From CAZAZQ01 sp964489705 (GTDB taxonomy: Bacteria > Zixibacteria > MSB-5A5 > GN15 > FEB-12), in contig CAZAZQ010000002.1 of NCBI GenBank assembly GCA_964489705.1, positions 157,372-221,371 on the forward strand: a stretch of 64,000 nucleotides of DNA, given 5' to 3'. The notes under the pieces are model-generated. The model was not told the origin of the DNA, ran no database searches, and worked only from the letters and a program-made list of their open reading frames with translations. Every line of letters begins with the position of its first letter. The first letter of the stretch is position 1. The translations under genes were made by a program, and so were the position numbers. Below are positions 54,199 to 61,292 of the stretch, piece by piece.

Positions 54199-56019
54199 AT
54201 GACAACCCTCACCAAAATCCCTCCCGCGCCGACGTGGGACCTCGATTCGATATTCCCCGGCGGGAGCGAATCGAAAGAGTTTGAAGCTTTCCGCAAAAAG
54301 GTAAAAGACAACCTGGAAAAAGCCGCTTCACAACTGGAGCAGCTTCCGAGTTCCGTAACGGATGAATCTCTTCCCCGTTTTGTGGACTTTATTCTGTTAC
54401 TCCAGTCCCTGCTGGAAGATATGGAGCTGGTGCTTTCTTTCGGCAGTTGTCTGACGTCTCAGAACGTCGATGACATGAAAGCTCACGCCATTCTGGGGGA
54501 AGCCGACGGCTTCATGGCAAAATGGTTCAAACTTCGTGCCGGTTTGGAAGCACGCTCGCTGAAAGTTTCCGACGAAGAGTGGCAGCGTGTGCTTGATGCG
54601 CCGGAGCTGAAAGAGATTGCGTTCAGTCTTGACGAATTACGCTCTATCGCCAAAAGCAAAATGCCGGTCGAGCTGGAATCGCTGGCGCTGGATTTGTCGG
54701 TAGACGGGTATCATGCGTGGAATCGCTTGTACGACAAGATGGCGGGGGATTTGCGCGTCGATTTTGAAGAAGAGGGAAAAACAACGACCATATCGCTCGG
54801 ACAATTGGCGACCAAGATGTCCAGCCCCGATCGAGAGGTCCGTCGCCGCGCCTTTCAAAAGCTGACCGAGGCATGGGAATCGCGGGATGAACTGGCGGCT
54901 ATGGCGCTCAACGCCCAAGCCGGCTTCCGGTTGACTCTTTACCGCCACCGCAAATGGGACTCTTCCCTCTTCGAGCCGTTGCAATTGGCGCGAATGCGGG
55001 AGGAAACTTTGGATGCCATGTGGCGGGTGGTGGAACGCGAAACTCCTCGGTTGAAACCGTACATCGAAGCGAAAAAGAAATTGCTGGGCATCGACAAGTT
55101 CAGTTGGTTCGACGAGTTCGCCCCTTGCGGGAATGTCAGCCGGATGTACAGCTTCGAGGAAGCGGGGGAGTTTATCATCGAAAACGTCAAGCCATTTTCT
55201 TCTCACCTGGCGGAATTTATCGAAATGGCTCTGAAAAAACGGTGGATTGAAGCGGAAGACCGCCCCGGCAAAGCAGGCGGCGGCTTCTGCACCGGCATGG
55301 GACCGTTCCGGGAAAGCCGCATTTTCATGACGTACGCCGGCACGTATGAGAATTTATTGACGTTGGCGCACGAACTGGGACATGCCTACCATACCTGGGT
55401 GCTGAAGGACAAACCGTTCTTCGCCACCGAATACCCGATGAATTTAGCCGAAACGGCTTCCACGTTTATGGAAGTGCTGGTAACCGATGCCGCCTTGGCT
55501 CAAGCCGAAGATCCGCAAGAAAAACTGATGCTTTTAGATCAAAAGCTCCAAGGAGCATATGTCATGTTCACCGACATTTACAGCCGCTTCTTGTTTGACA
55601 AGAGCTTCTATGCCGAGCGGAAGAAAGGTATCGTTCCTAAGGAGAGACTCAACGAGTTGATGATTGAAGCCCAGCGGAAAGCGTTTGCCGGAATGCTTGA
55701 CGAATCCGGCTATCATCCTCTCTTTTGGTGTTCGAAGTTACATTTCTTTATGACCGACATTCCGTTTTACAACTTCCCCTACACTTTCGGCTACCTCTTC
55801 TCCGGCGGCGTATACGATAGAGCCAAAAAGGAAGGTGCGGCGTTTGCCGACAAGTACCGAGCTCTCTTGGCGGACACGGGAAGTATGAAGACAGAGGATA
55901 TCGCCAAGAAGCATCTCGATGTCGACCTCACGCAAGAGGATTTCTGGACGGAGGCGGTCAATCGGCGCTTGGCTGATGTTGAGGCGTTCGTGGAATTGGC
56001 GGAGAGCCTGCGCTCGTAA
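54199..56019 (+). CDS. M3-family oligoendopeptidase (PepF-like paralogue)
   Basis: 606 residues, same length as the PepF at 15979 but only distantly similar. The zinc site is HELGHAYHTW with the downstream Glu in NLAETASTFMEV; the substrate part is WFDEFAP and FPYTFGYLFSGGVY. Corresponds to the 'pepF/M3' clade of soluble cytoplasmic peptidases. Ribosome site GGAG, and own promoter. It is 143 bp upstream of an acyl-CoA synthetase gene with which it has no evident link. Confidence 0.93.
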   Translation: MTTLTKIPPAPTWDLDSIFPGGSESKEFEAFRKKVKDNLEKAASQLEQLPSSVTDESLPRFVDFILLLQSLLEDMELVLSFGSCLTSQNVDDMKAHAILGEADGFMAKWFKLRAGLEARSLKVSDEEWQRVLDAPELKEIAFSLDELRSIAKSKMPVELESLALDLSVDGYHAWNRLYDKMAGDLRVDFEEEGKTTTISLGQLATKMSSPDREVRRRAFQKLTEAWESRDELAAMALNAQAGFRLTLYRHRKWDSSLFEPLQLARMREETLDAMWRVVERETPRLKPYIEAKKKLLGIDKFSWFDEFAPCGNVSRMYSFEEAGEFIIENVKPFSSHLAEFIEMALKKRWIEAEDRPGKAGGGFCTGMGPFRESRIFMTYAGTYENLLTLAHELGHAYHTWVLKDKPFFATEYPMNLAETASTFMEVLVTDAALAQAEDPQEKLMLLDQKLQGAYVMFTDIYSRFLFDKSFYAERKKGIVPKERLNELMIEAQRKAFAGMLDESGYHPLFWCSKLHFFMTDIPFYNFPYTFGYLFSGGVYDRAKKEGAAFADKYRALLADTGSMKTEDIAKKHLDVDLTQEDFWTEAVNRRLADVEAFVELAESLRS

Positions 56020-56045
56020 CAGACATCTTTTGTTACCGAACAACG

Positions 56046-56081
56046 CTCCGGCAGGGACGGAAATTCTCATCTCTGCCGGAG
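56046..56081 (+). terminator. Hairpin downstream of the oligoendopeptidase gene
   Basis: 9-bp perfect stem CTCCGGCAG/CTGCCGGAG with an 18-nt loop. No T run follows on either strand, so it may be a weak or factor-dependent terminator. Confidence 0.4.
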
Positions 56082-56129
56082 ACAATATCACCATCAAGCA
56101 CGGGTATCTCGTGCCGATACTTGCAGAAA

Positions 56130-56138
56130 TGGTATAAT
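56130..56138 (+). promoter_or_regulatory. Extended -10 promoter of the acyl-CoA synthetase gene
   Basis: TGGTATAAT, a perfect -10 with the TG extension, and no good -35. Transcription starts near 56145, leaving a short leader with AAAGGA before the ATG. Confidence 0.6.
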
Positions 56139-56161
56139 TAAAACGAATAAGCAAAAGGACG

Positions 56162-57751
56162 ATGGAACTGTTTGACCTATTGAGGATCGGTGCTCATATC
56201 TCGCCTGACGAAGTGGCGGTGGCTCATGGCAACCGAAAAATCACCTACCGGGAGCTTCTTTTGTCTTCGGCGCAGGTGGGGACGTATCTCCGTCAGTGCG
56301 ATTTCCCTGCCGGGAGCCGAGTGGCAATACTTTGTGAAAATTCCATCGAGTATGTGATATTCTTCTTTGGCGTTTTCCAAGCTGGAATGGTTGCGGTGCC
56401 GCTTGACACGTCGTTGAAAGCCGATAAACTTCGCTTCATCCTCAATGACTGCCAAGCGAAGGCGCTCTTGATACAAAATAAATTCCTCCGTTATGTCAAA
56501 GAGATAACCGCGGAGAATCCCTCCTTGACGCATCTGGTGTTCAGTGACAAAGCGGAAATCGAGCTGCCCGGCAAGCAGGTAGTTTCTCTACCGGAAATCA
56601 TTGAACAGCAAAAAGACACTTCGTATGACAAACTGATGGATGGCATTTCAGATATAGCTCCCCCTCTTCCCCAGCAAAGATTTACTCACGACAATTATCC
56701 GACTGCTCCGACCGACCTTGCCGCTATTTTCTACACCTCCGGCAGCACCGGTGCTCCCAAGGGGGTGATGCTCTCACATCGGAATCTTATCTCCAACACG
56801 GTCGCTACTGTCGAGTATTTGAACTTGACCGCTCGCGATTCGGTGATTGTCATTCTTCCTTTTCACTACATCTACGGCAATTCGCTCTTGCTGACCCACA
56901 TCCTTGCCGGAGGCAGGCTTGTTATCGACAACCGGTTTGCCTTCCCCCATGTCGTTCTTCAAACGATGATGAAAGAAAACGTCACCGGCTTTTCCGGGGT
57001 GCCGTCGAACTTTATGATTCTTTTGGGGCAAGCCGGGTTTTCATCGGAAGAATTGCCGTCCTTGCGGTATCTCACTCAAGCCGGCGGCGCCATGGCTCCG
57101 GAAGTGATTAAAAAAGTGATGGCAGCCTTTCCCGATAAAGAGATTTACATCATGTACGGGCAGACGGAAGCCGCCCCGCGAATTTCCTATCTCCCCCCCG
57201 AACGACTCAAAGACAAAATCGGCTCAATCGGTATTCCCGTGCCCGGCGTCACGATAAAAGTCGCCGATGAGTTCGGGAATGAAGTTCCCGTCGGCGAGGT
57301 CGGCGAAATAGCGGTTGCCGGAGAGAATGTCATGCTTGGCTACTGGAATCAGCCGGAGGAACAGAAAGAAGTCCTCCGGGACGGCTGGCTGTTTACCGGC
57401 GATTTGGCACGTCGGGATAAGGAAGGCTATTTGTACGTCGTCTCTCGGAAAAAGGAAATCATCAAAGCAGGCGGTAACCGCGTCAGCGCCAAAGAGGTTG
57501 AAGAAACAATTTTGGAATACGACAAAGTCTTGGAGGTCGCTGTCATCGGCGTCAAAGACGACATTTTAGGTGAAGCCATCAAAGCGGTCGTGGTGCTTAA
57601 AGAAGGACAGCAAGCCGACGCCAAAGAGATACAAGAGCACTGCCGCACCAAACTTGCCCCTCACAAAGTGCCGAAGCATGTCGAGTTTGTCGCCGCTTTA
57701 CCCAAGTATCAGTCCGGGAAGGTCAACAAGCTGGCACTTTCCGCCCGATAA
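56162..57751 (+). CDS. AMP-dependent acyl-CoA synthetase/ligase
   Basis: 529 residues, ANL superfamily. Motifs are the P-loop YTSGSTGAPKGVMLSHRN, YGQTEAAPRISYLPPE (A5), GDLARRDKEGYLYVVSRKKE (A7/A8 hinge) and the catalytic Lys in PKYQSGKVNK. It activates a carboxylic acid to an acyl-AMP and then likely an acyl-CoA or acyl-ACP. Medium to long fatty acids are most likely by length, but the acyl group cannot be fixed. Own extended -10 promoter. Confidence 0.92.
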   Translation: MELFDLLRIGAHISPDEVAVAHGNRKITYRELLLSSAQVGTYLRQCDFPAGSRVAILCENSIEYVIFFFGVFQAGMVAVPLDTSLKADKLRFILNDCQAKALLIQNKFLRYVKEITAENPSLTHLVFSDKAEIELPGKQVVSLPEIIEQQKDTSYDKLMDGISDIAPPLPQQRFTHDNYPTAPTDLAAIFYTSGSTGAPKGVMLSHRNLISNTVATVEYLNLTARDSVIVILPFHYIYGNSLLLTHILAGGRLVIDNRFAFPHVVLQTMMKENVTGFSGVPSNFMILLGQAGFSSEELPSLRYLTQAGGAMAPEVIKKVMAAFPDKEIYIMYGQTEAAPRISYLPPERLKDKIGSIGIPVPGVTIKVADEFGNEVPVGEVGEIAVAGENVMLGYWNQPEEQKEVLRDGWLFTGDLARRDKEGYLYVVSRKKEIIKAGGNRVSAKEVEETILEYDKVLEVAVIGVKDDILGEAIKAVVVLKEGQQADAKEIQEHCRTKLAPHKVPKHVEFVAALPKYQSGKVNKLALSAR

Positions 57752-57762
57752 GCTTACCGACA

Positions 57763-57799
57763 TTTTACGAGCTGTCAAAAGTCCCTTTCTGATGAGCAG
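57763..57799 (+). repeat. Palindromic repeat, degenerate copy
   Basis: TTTTACGAGCTGTCAAAAGT and following bases match the better copy at 57901 at most positions (TTTACGAGC-GTCA, CCTTTC, TGA), but the arms have decayed so that only part of the stem can form. Confidence 0.5.
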
Positions 57800-57820
57800 A
57801 CTTTCACTATTATTTCAGAT

Positions 57821-57848
57821 GTCCGATCGGGAAAGGATTTCCGACCGC
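57821..57848 (-). repeat. Palindromic repeat, copy in opposite orientation
   Basis: Read on the minus strand it gives GTCGGAAATCCTTTCCCGAT, the same core (GGAATCCTTTCC type) as the copy at 57901. It forms an imperfect stem. Confidence 0.4.
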
Positions 57849-57900
57849 GCAGAAGTTAAGATTTCCGAATGCACGGAATTAGTTTTTCTAAGGGCTGTTA

Positions 57901-57940
57901 TTTACGAGCCGTCAGGAATCCTTTCCTGACGGCTTAACTA
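57901..57940 (+). repeat. Palindromic repeat, intact copy
   Basis: TTTACG then a perfect 12-bp stem AGCCGTCAGGAA/TTCCTGACGGCT with TCCT loop. No T run follows, so it is not a simple terminator. The 246-bp gap between the synthetase and the SGNH-like gene holds this and the two decayed copies and nothing else I recognise. Confidence 0.7.
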
Positions 57941-57997
57941 CTTCTCACTTTCCCTGCATGGCTTAGCTTGTATGAGGTTGACCTTCTGTTTTCTTCC

Positions 57998-58828
57998 TCA
58001 GTTTCCGTTCCACCCCGCCAGTCGTGCCAACATCCACCAGAAAGCTTTTCCCTTCAAGTAACAGTTGTAGCATTGCGAATGAGCGCATCCGCAGGAAGGG
58101 CACGGGTGAGTATCGCACCAGTCGGAGCACCAGTTGCAATAATCGGTCTCATCGGGGTAATAATTGCCGTCGGGATCGTAGCTCTCGATGTCGGCAAAGT
58201 CGAAAAGTACCTTGTTGTTGGCTTTGCAATAGGCGCGGATTTGGTTGTTGCGGGCGTACAGATTGCCGTTAGGACCGGTGCCGTCAAGATGTCCCGTCAT
58301 GTAGACGAAAATCACATCGGGAAAATCACGCTCCAGTTGGCTAACGGCATTCAAGTAGGTGTTTATTCCCTCTTCCGTATTGTCGGAACAGCCGCCGCAC
58401 CACGACCACATGACCAGATTGATGTCATTGCCTGCTTGTACTAAGCGCTGGCGGGTCGGCGCCACCCAAGAGGTGTCGCCGTTGTGTCCCAAGTCATCGC
58501 CATACTCTTCAAGGTACAGAGAGCTGTCGGTGCCGTCGTTGTAAGCAAACACCTCGCTGCTGTCGGCAAGGATAGACATCCCGGAAACAATTTGGCTGCC
58601 GTGGGAAGTATGGACATAATAAATTTTGAAGTGATGCCGAGCCGAATCAAGGTACGCGGTTGGTATATCATTGAAAGAAGCTGCCGCCAGATGATCGGCA
58701 ATCACCGCACCTACCAGATTTGTGTTGTTGGAACCGGTTGGGCTTTTCTCTTTATCACAAAACGAGATAAAAAGAAGTGCCACTCCCAGCGCTCCCAGCA
58801 CCTTGAGGGATACGTTTTTTCTTCTCAT
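57998..58828 (-). CDS. SGNH/GDSL-hydrolase-like lipoprotein with cysteine-rich tail
   Basis: About 276 residues from the ATG of MRRKN. Lipoprotein signal ending LLFISFC (Cys24). The body has HTSHGSQ (possible nucleophile Ser), WSWCGG, MTGHLDGTG and GHNGDTSW, blocks placed as in SGNH hydrolases. The last 60 residues have eight cysteines within about 26 positions (CNWCSDWCDTHPCPSC and onward), then AFWWMLARLAGWNG, a conserved family end. Likely an exported esterase or carbohydrate deacylase of the envelope; substrate unknown. Confidence 0.75.
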   Translation of the reverse strand: MRRKNVSLKVLGALGVALLFISFCDKEKSPTGSNNTNLVGAVIADHLAAASFNDIPTAYLDSARHHFKIYYVHTSHGSQIVSGMSILADSSEVFAYNDGTDSSLYLEEYGDDLGHNGDTSWVAPTRQRLVQAGNDINLVMWSWCGGCSDNTEEGINTYLNAVSQLERDFPDVIFVYMTGHLDGTGPNGNLYARNNQIRAYCKANNKVLFDFADIESYDPDGNYYPDETDYCNWCSDWCDTHPCPSCGCAHSQCYNCYLKGKAFWWMLARLAGWNGN

Positions 58829-58870
58829 TTCTTCTCCCACTTCTTCGGTTGCTAAAAATCTTATCCACTC

Positions 58871-58911
58871 ATTTTGACGAGCCGTAGGAATTCCCTCCTG
58901 ACGGCGCCTTT
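58871..58911 (+). repeat. Palindromic repeat, third plus-oriented copy
   Basis: GACGAGCCGTAGGAATTCCC and TCCTGACGGC pair in a 9-bp stem with one bulge, then CCTTTTTT. Same TTTxACGAGCCGT lead as the copy at 57901. It sits between two minus-strand genes, with its T run on the plus strand, so it does not end their transcripts. Confidence 0.6.
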
Positions 58912-58912
58912 T

Positions 58913-59446
58913 TTACCCCTTCTCTTCCGGTGGATATTCCCTGAGCACCTTATGGATGATGTCATCAATCTCCTCCTGCCCTAAACCGGCGGGAGTGAGA
59001 ACACCTTGCGCCCAGCCCCGCCAAACCAGCGCCTTTTCTTTCCGGTCGACAATGTCAATGACGACGGTTCCCTCTTTGTAACGATGAACAACTTTGTGCG
59101 TCCGAACGTAAGGAGACCGCCACGTTCGATAACCGTACGTTGTTACATCCACTTTATTTTGCACCCCGACATGAAACGCCACCAGAAAATCGGCTTTACC
59201 GCGTTTGACCTTCTTATACCCTTTTTTCGCCAATTCATTATCCACCGCCCGTTCCAAGCGGGTCATCAAAAGCGAATTGTTTCGAAGCGGTTTGTAACCG
59301 GGTCCTCGTTTGTAAGCGATAATCTTATAGGTTTGATATTGCGAAAAATTTGCCTCTTCGTCATAGTCGTAATTCACCGCCACCGTGGCGCACCCGACCA
59401 GCCCCAAAATCAAGGCAATCCCTGCCAAAAGTACAAAATTTCTCAT
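58913..59446 (-). CDS. DUF4136-domain lipoprotein
   Basis: About 177 residues from the ATG of MRNFV, which has GAGGGAG close upstream; the longer frame to 59554 is not used. Lipobox LGLVGC. The mature part shows the DUF4136 pattern: ATVAVNYDYDEEANFSQYQTYKII, RLERAVDNELAKKGYKKVKRGKADFLVAFHV, GTVVIDIVDRKEKALVWRGWAQG. The family is widespread in envelope lipoproteins of Gram-negative bacteria; function unknown. Confidence 0.9.
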   Translation of the reverse strand: MRNFVLLAGIALILGLVGCATVAVNYDYDEEANFSQYQTYKIIAYKRGPGYKPLRNNSLLMTRLERAVDNELAKKGYKKVKRGKADFLVAFHVGVQNKVDVTTYGYRTWRSPYVRTHKVVHRYKEGTVVIDIVDRKEKALVWRGWAQGVLTPAGLGQEEIDDIIHKVLREYPPEEKG

Positions 59447-59550
59447 GGCTCCCTCATCTTTTCCGGAAAAGTTACAAAACTGTCTCTTTTCTTTTATTCT
59501 TCGGCAGCTTGTCCTTGGTATCTTGAGAAAAAATAGATTCCAATTCATCC

Positions 59551-59583
59551 CCAAAAAGAAAACCGGCGCCGGACGCCGGTTTT
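59551..59583 (-). terminator. Terminator of the 59618-61051 gene
   Basis: Minus-strand hairpin AACCGGCG/CGCCGGTT with a 5-nt loop, extended by A/T pairs, followed by TTTTCTTTTT. Strong intrinsic terminator. Confidence 0.85.
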
Positions 59584-59617
59584 CTCCATTAACACAGGGG
59601 AAAGTTTCAAAATCAGA

Positions 59618-61051
59618 CTAATGTCTCTTGATGTTTACAATGATGCTTGGGAAACCTTCAACCGGAACGTTATTCGTCTCCGTTTTATTTTCCATTCCGA
59701 ACATTTCAACGTCCACATCATCGGCAAGATCGACAAGCTCGTCTTGGGTTTTCGGTATTTTCCCAATCATGACAAACAAGGGGAAGTTGGTCGTGTCGGT
59801 AACAAAATTGTCCGGCTCCAAGGTAATGAAAACCGTTCCGGAATTTCCGGTGGTGTAGGGCACCAAACCTTGCCAGCCGGTCATTCCATCAGGGAGGTTC
59901 TGGAGGAAATCTTCACCGGGGAATGGAGGAATTCGCGGCCCAAGCACGTAGGGATTGCTGTCATCGGGGGCAGCTATGTCATCAAACGTGCCTGTGGTCA
60001 ACAAGCCGCCCTCGATACCGGGAATAAGCGAATCAAAGGCGTTGTAGTTGATAGGATAGGCAGGCGGCGTAATTTCACCGACCGCTTCCTTGGGCACCGT
60101 CGGGGAAACGACCCAGCCTTTGTAGTGCCAACCGTATGAGGAATAATTCGGCAAACCGTAATTGCTTTGGAAGAAGTAATCGTAGTGGAAAGTATCCGCT
60201 CCGACGCTCGTGTCGGGGCGAATCGTATAGTAGAAGACCGTAGAATCCTTGGTGTTGTCAACAACCGTGTAGGGCCAGGTGGTATCCATTTCCAACACGG
60301 AATCAAACCGCACCACCGTATCCCACGAGCTGTCCAAGCCGATGTCGTACAAAAGCGGATCGAGGCCGTAAACCCGGATGGTTTCCAGAACCGTCACATT
60401 CGCCGTATCGACAAAATACCACGACGTCGACCCCATGGGCAGCGTGGAATCCTGTTTGTATCGCACTACGAAGCTGTCCAACCGGACGGTATCGCGGACG
60501 GAATCTCTCTTTTCCATGTAACTGGAAAACCAGATGCCGAAACCGTCGTACAAGTCACGGTCTTCATCCGAGGTTGTTTCCATATTGAACGCCACAAAAG
60601 CCGTCGTCAAGCTGTCGTTCAAAGGAAAGCGCAGGTTTATCATGTCATCCGAGGGGTCGGTCACCTCGTCGATGAGCATAATCGGACCTGGAACGTTGAG
60701 ATTGTCGTCGGGGCTGGTTTCGATGGAAACGAAAAGATGCGTGTAGTTGAAAATATCTCCTTCCACCTCAAAATGATTGGAATCCGCCCGTTCCGTTCCG
60801 TTTTCGTTATAATATTTCAACAAATTCTGGTCGTAGCCGAATTTTCCCAGGGAAATGGTATCCTGACTGTTGGCAACCCATAATTCGTAAACCATTCCCT
60901 GCGGATTGGTCGGGAGCAAGCGAGCGTTCAAATACAGATCCGTCTTGGTTACCGCCGTGATAATGTCATCCGGCTGAGAGCAACCGAAATACATTGCCGT
61001 AACGCTCACAAGCAAAGCAAAAAAGAAAAGGTGATTTCTGCGCTTTCTCAT
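59618..61051 (-). CDS. Large lipoprotein with anti-sigma-factor (RskA)-like domains
   Basis: 477 residues, lipobox YFGC at about 24 followed by SQPDD. Two stretches look like the C-terminal domain of anti-sigma-K factors as found in secreted proteins: LLPTNPQGMVYELWVANSQDTISLGKF near 45, and a longer one with YKGWVV, TTGTFDD, FPGEDFLQNLPDG, GTVFITLEPDNF and FPLFVMIGKIP. The region between is beta-rich with many Asp-Ser-Thr turns. No enzyme motif. Ribosome site AGGAGG and a strong promoter. Probably a cell-surface or periplasmic structural lipoprotein; true role unknown. Confidence 0.75.
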   Translation of the reverse strand: MRKRRNHLFFFALLVSVTAMYFGCSQPDDIITAVTKTDLYLNARLLPTNPQGMVYELWVANSQDTISLGKFGYDQNLLKYYNENGTERADSNHFEVEGDIFNYTHLFVSIETSPDDNLNVPGPIMLIDEVTDPSDDMINLRFPLNDSLTTAFVAFNMETTSDEDRDLYDGFGIWFSSYMEKRDSVRDTVRLDSFVVRYKQDSTLPMGSTSWYFVDTANVTVLETIRVYGLDPLLYDIGLDSSWDTVVRFDSVLEMDTTWPYTVVDNTKDSTVFYYTIRPDTSVGADTFHYDYFFQSNYGLPNYSSYGWHYKGWVVSPTVPKEAVGEITPPAYPINYNAFDSLIPGIEGGLLTTGTFDDIAAPDDSNPYVLGPRIPPFPGEDFLQNLPDGMTGWQGLVPYTTGNSGTVFITLEPDNFVTDTTNFPLFVMIGKIPKTQDELVDLADDVDVEMFGMENKTETNNVPVEGFPSIIVNIKRH

Positions 61052-61115
61052 CTATGTCATCCTCCTATGAGACATTACAAATTTTCTCATTTTTACTCAC
61101 TGCAATCAACTGCCA

Positions 61116-61145
61116 AGTATAACAACTTGATGAGAGCAGTGTCAA
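61116..61145 (-). promoter_or_regulatory. Promoter of the large lipoprotein gene
   Basis: TTGACA and TATACT on the minus strand, 18 nt apart, both near-perfect. It lies within a 241-bp divergent gap to the PEGA/TPR gene; no other signal stands out there. Confidence 0.75.
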
Positions 61146-61292
61146 GCCAATAATTTGCAAACTCTCTTTCATTTCTTTGCTTTCCGCTTACCAAGAGGAC
61201 GTTTATTCCGGGGCGGATGTCTAAAGGAAATATTTCTACCGGACGATAAAATTATGGAAAGCTGGGACTCTATGAAGATGAGGTGAAATTCA

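Noticed and set aside
61100..61117. Sigma-54-like TTGGCAGTTGATTGCA (minus strand) near the large lipoprotein promoter
   Set aside because: GG to GC spacing is 11 nt, and this spacing is strict at 12. A strong sigma-70 promoter overlaps it.
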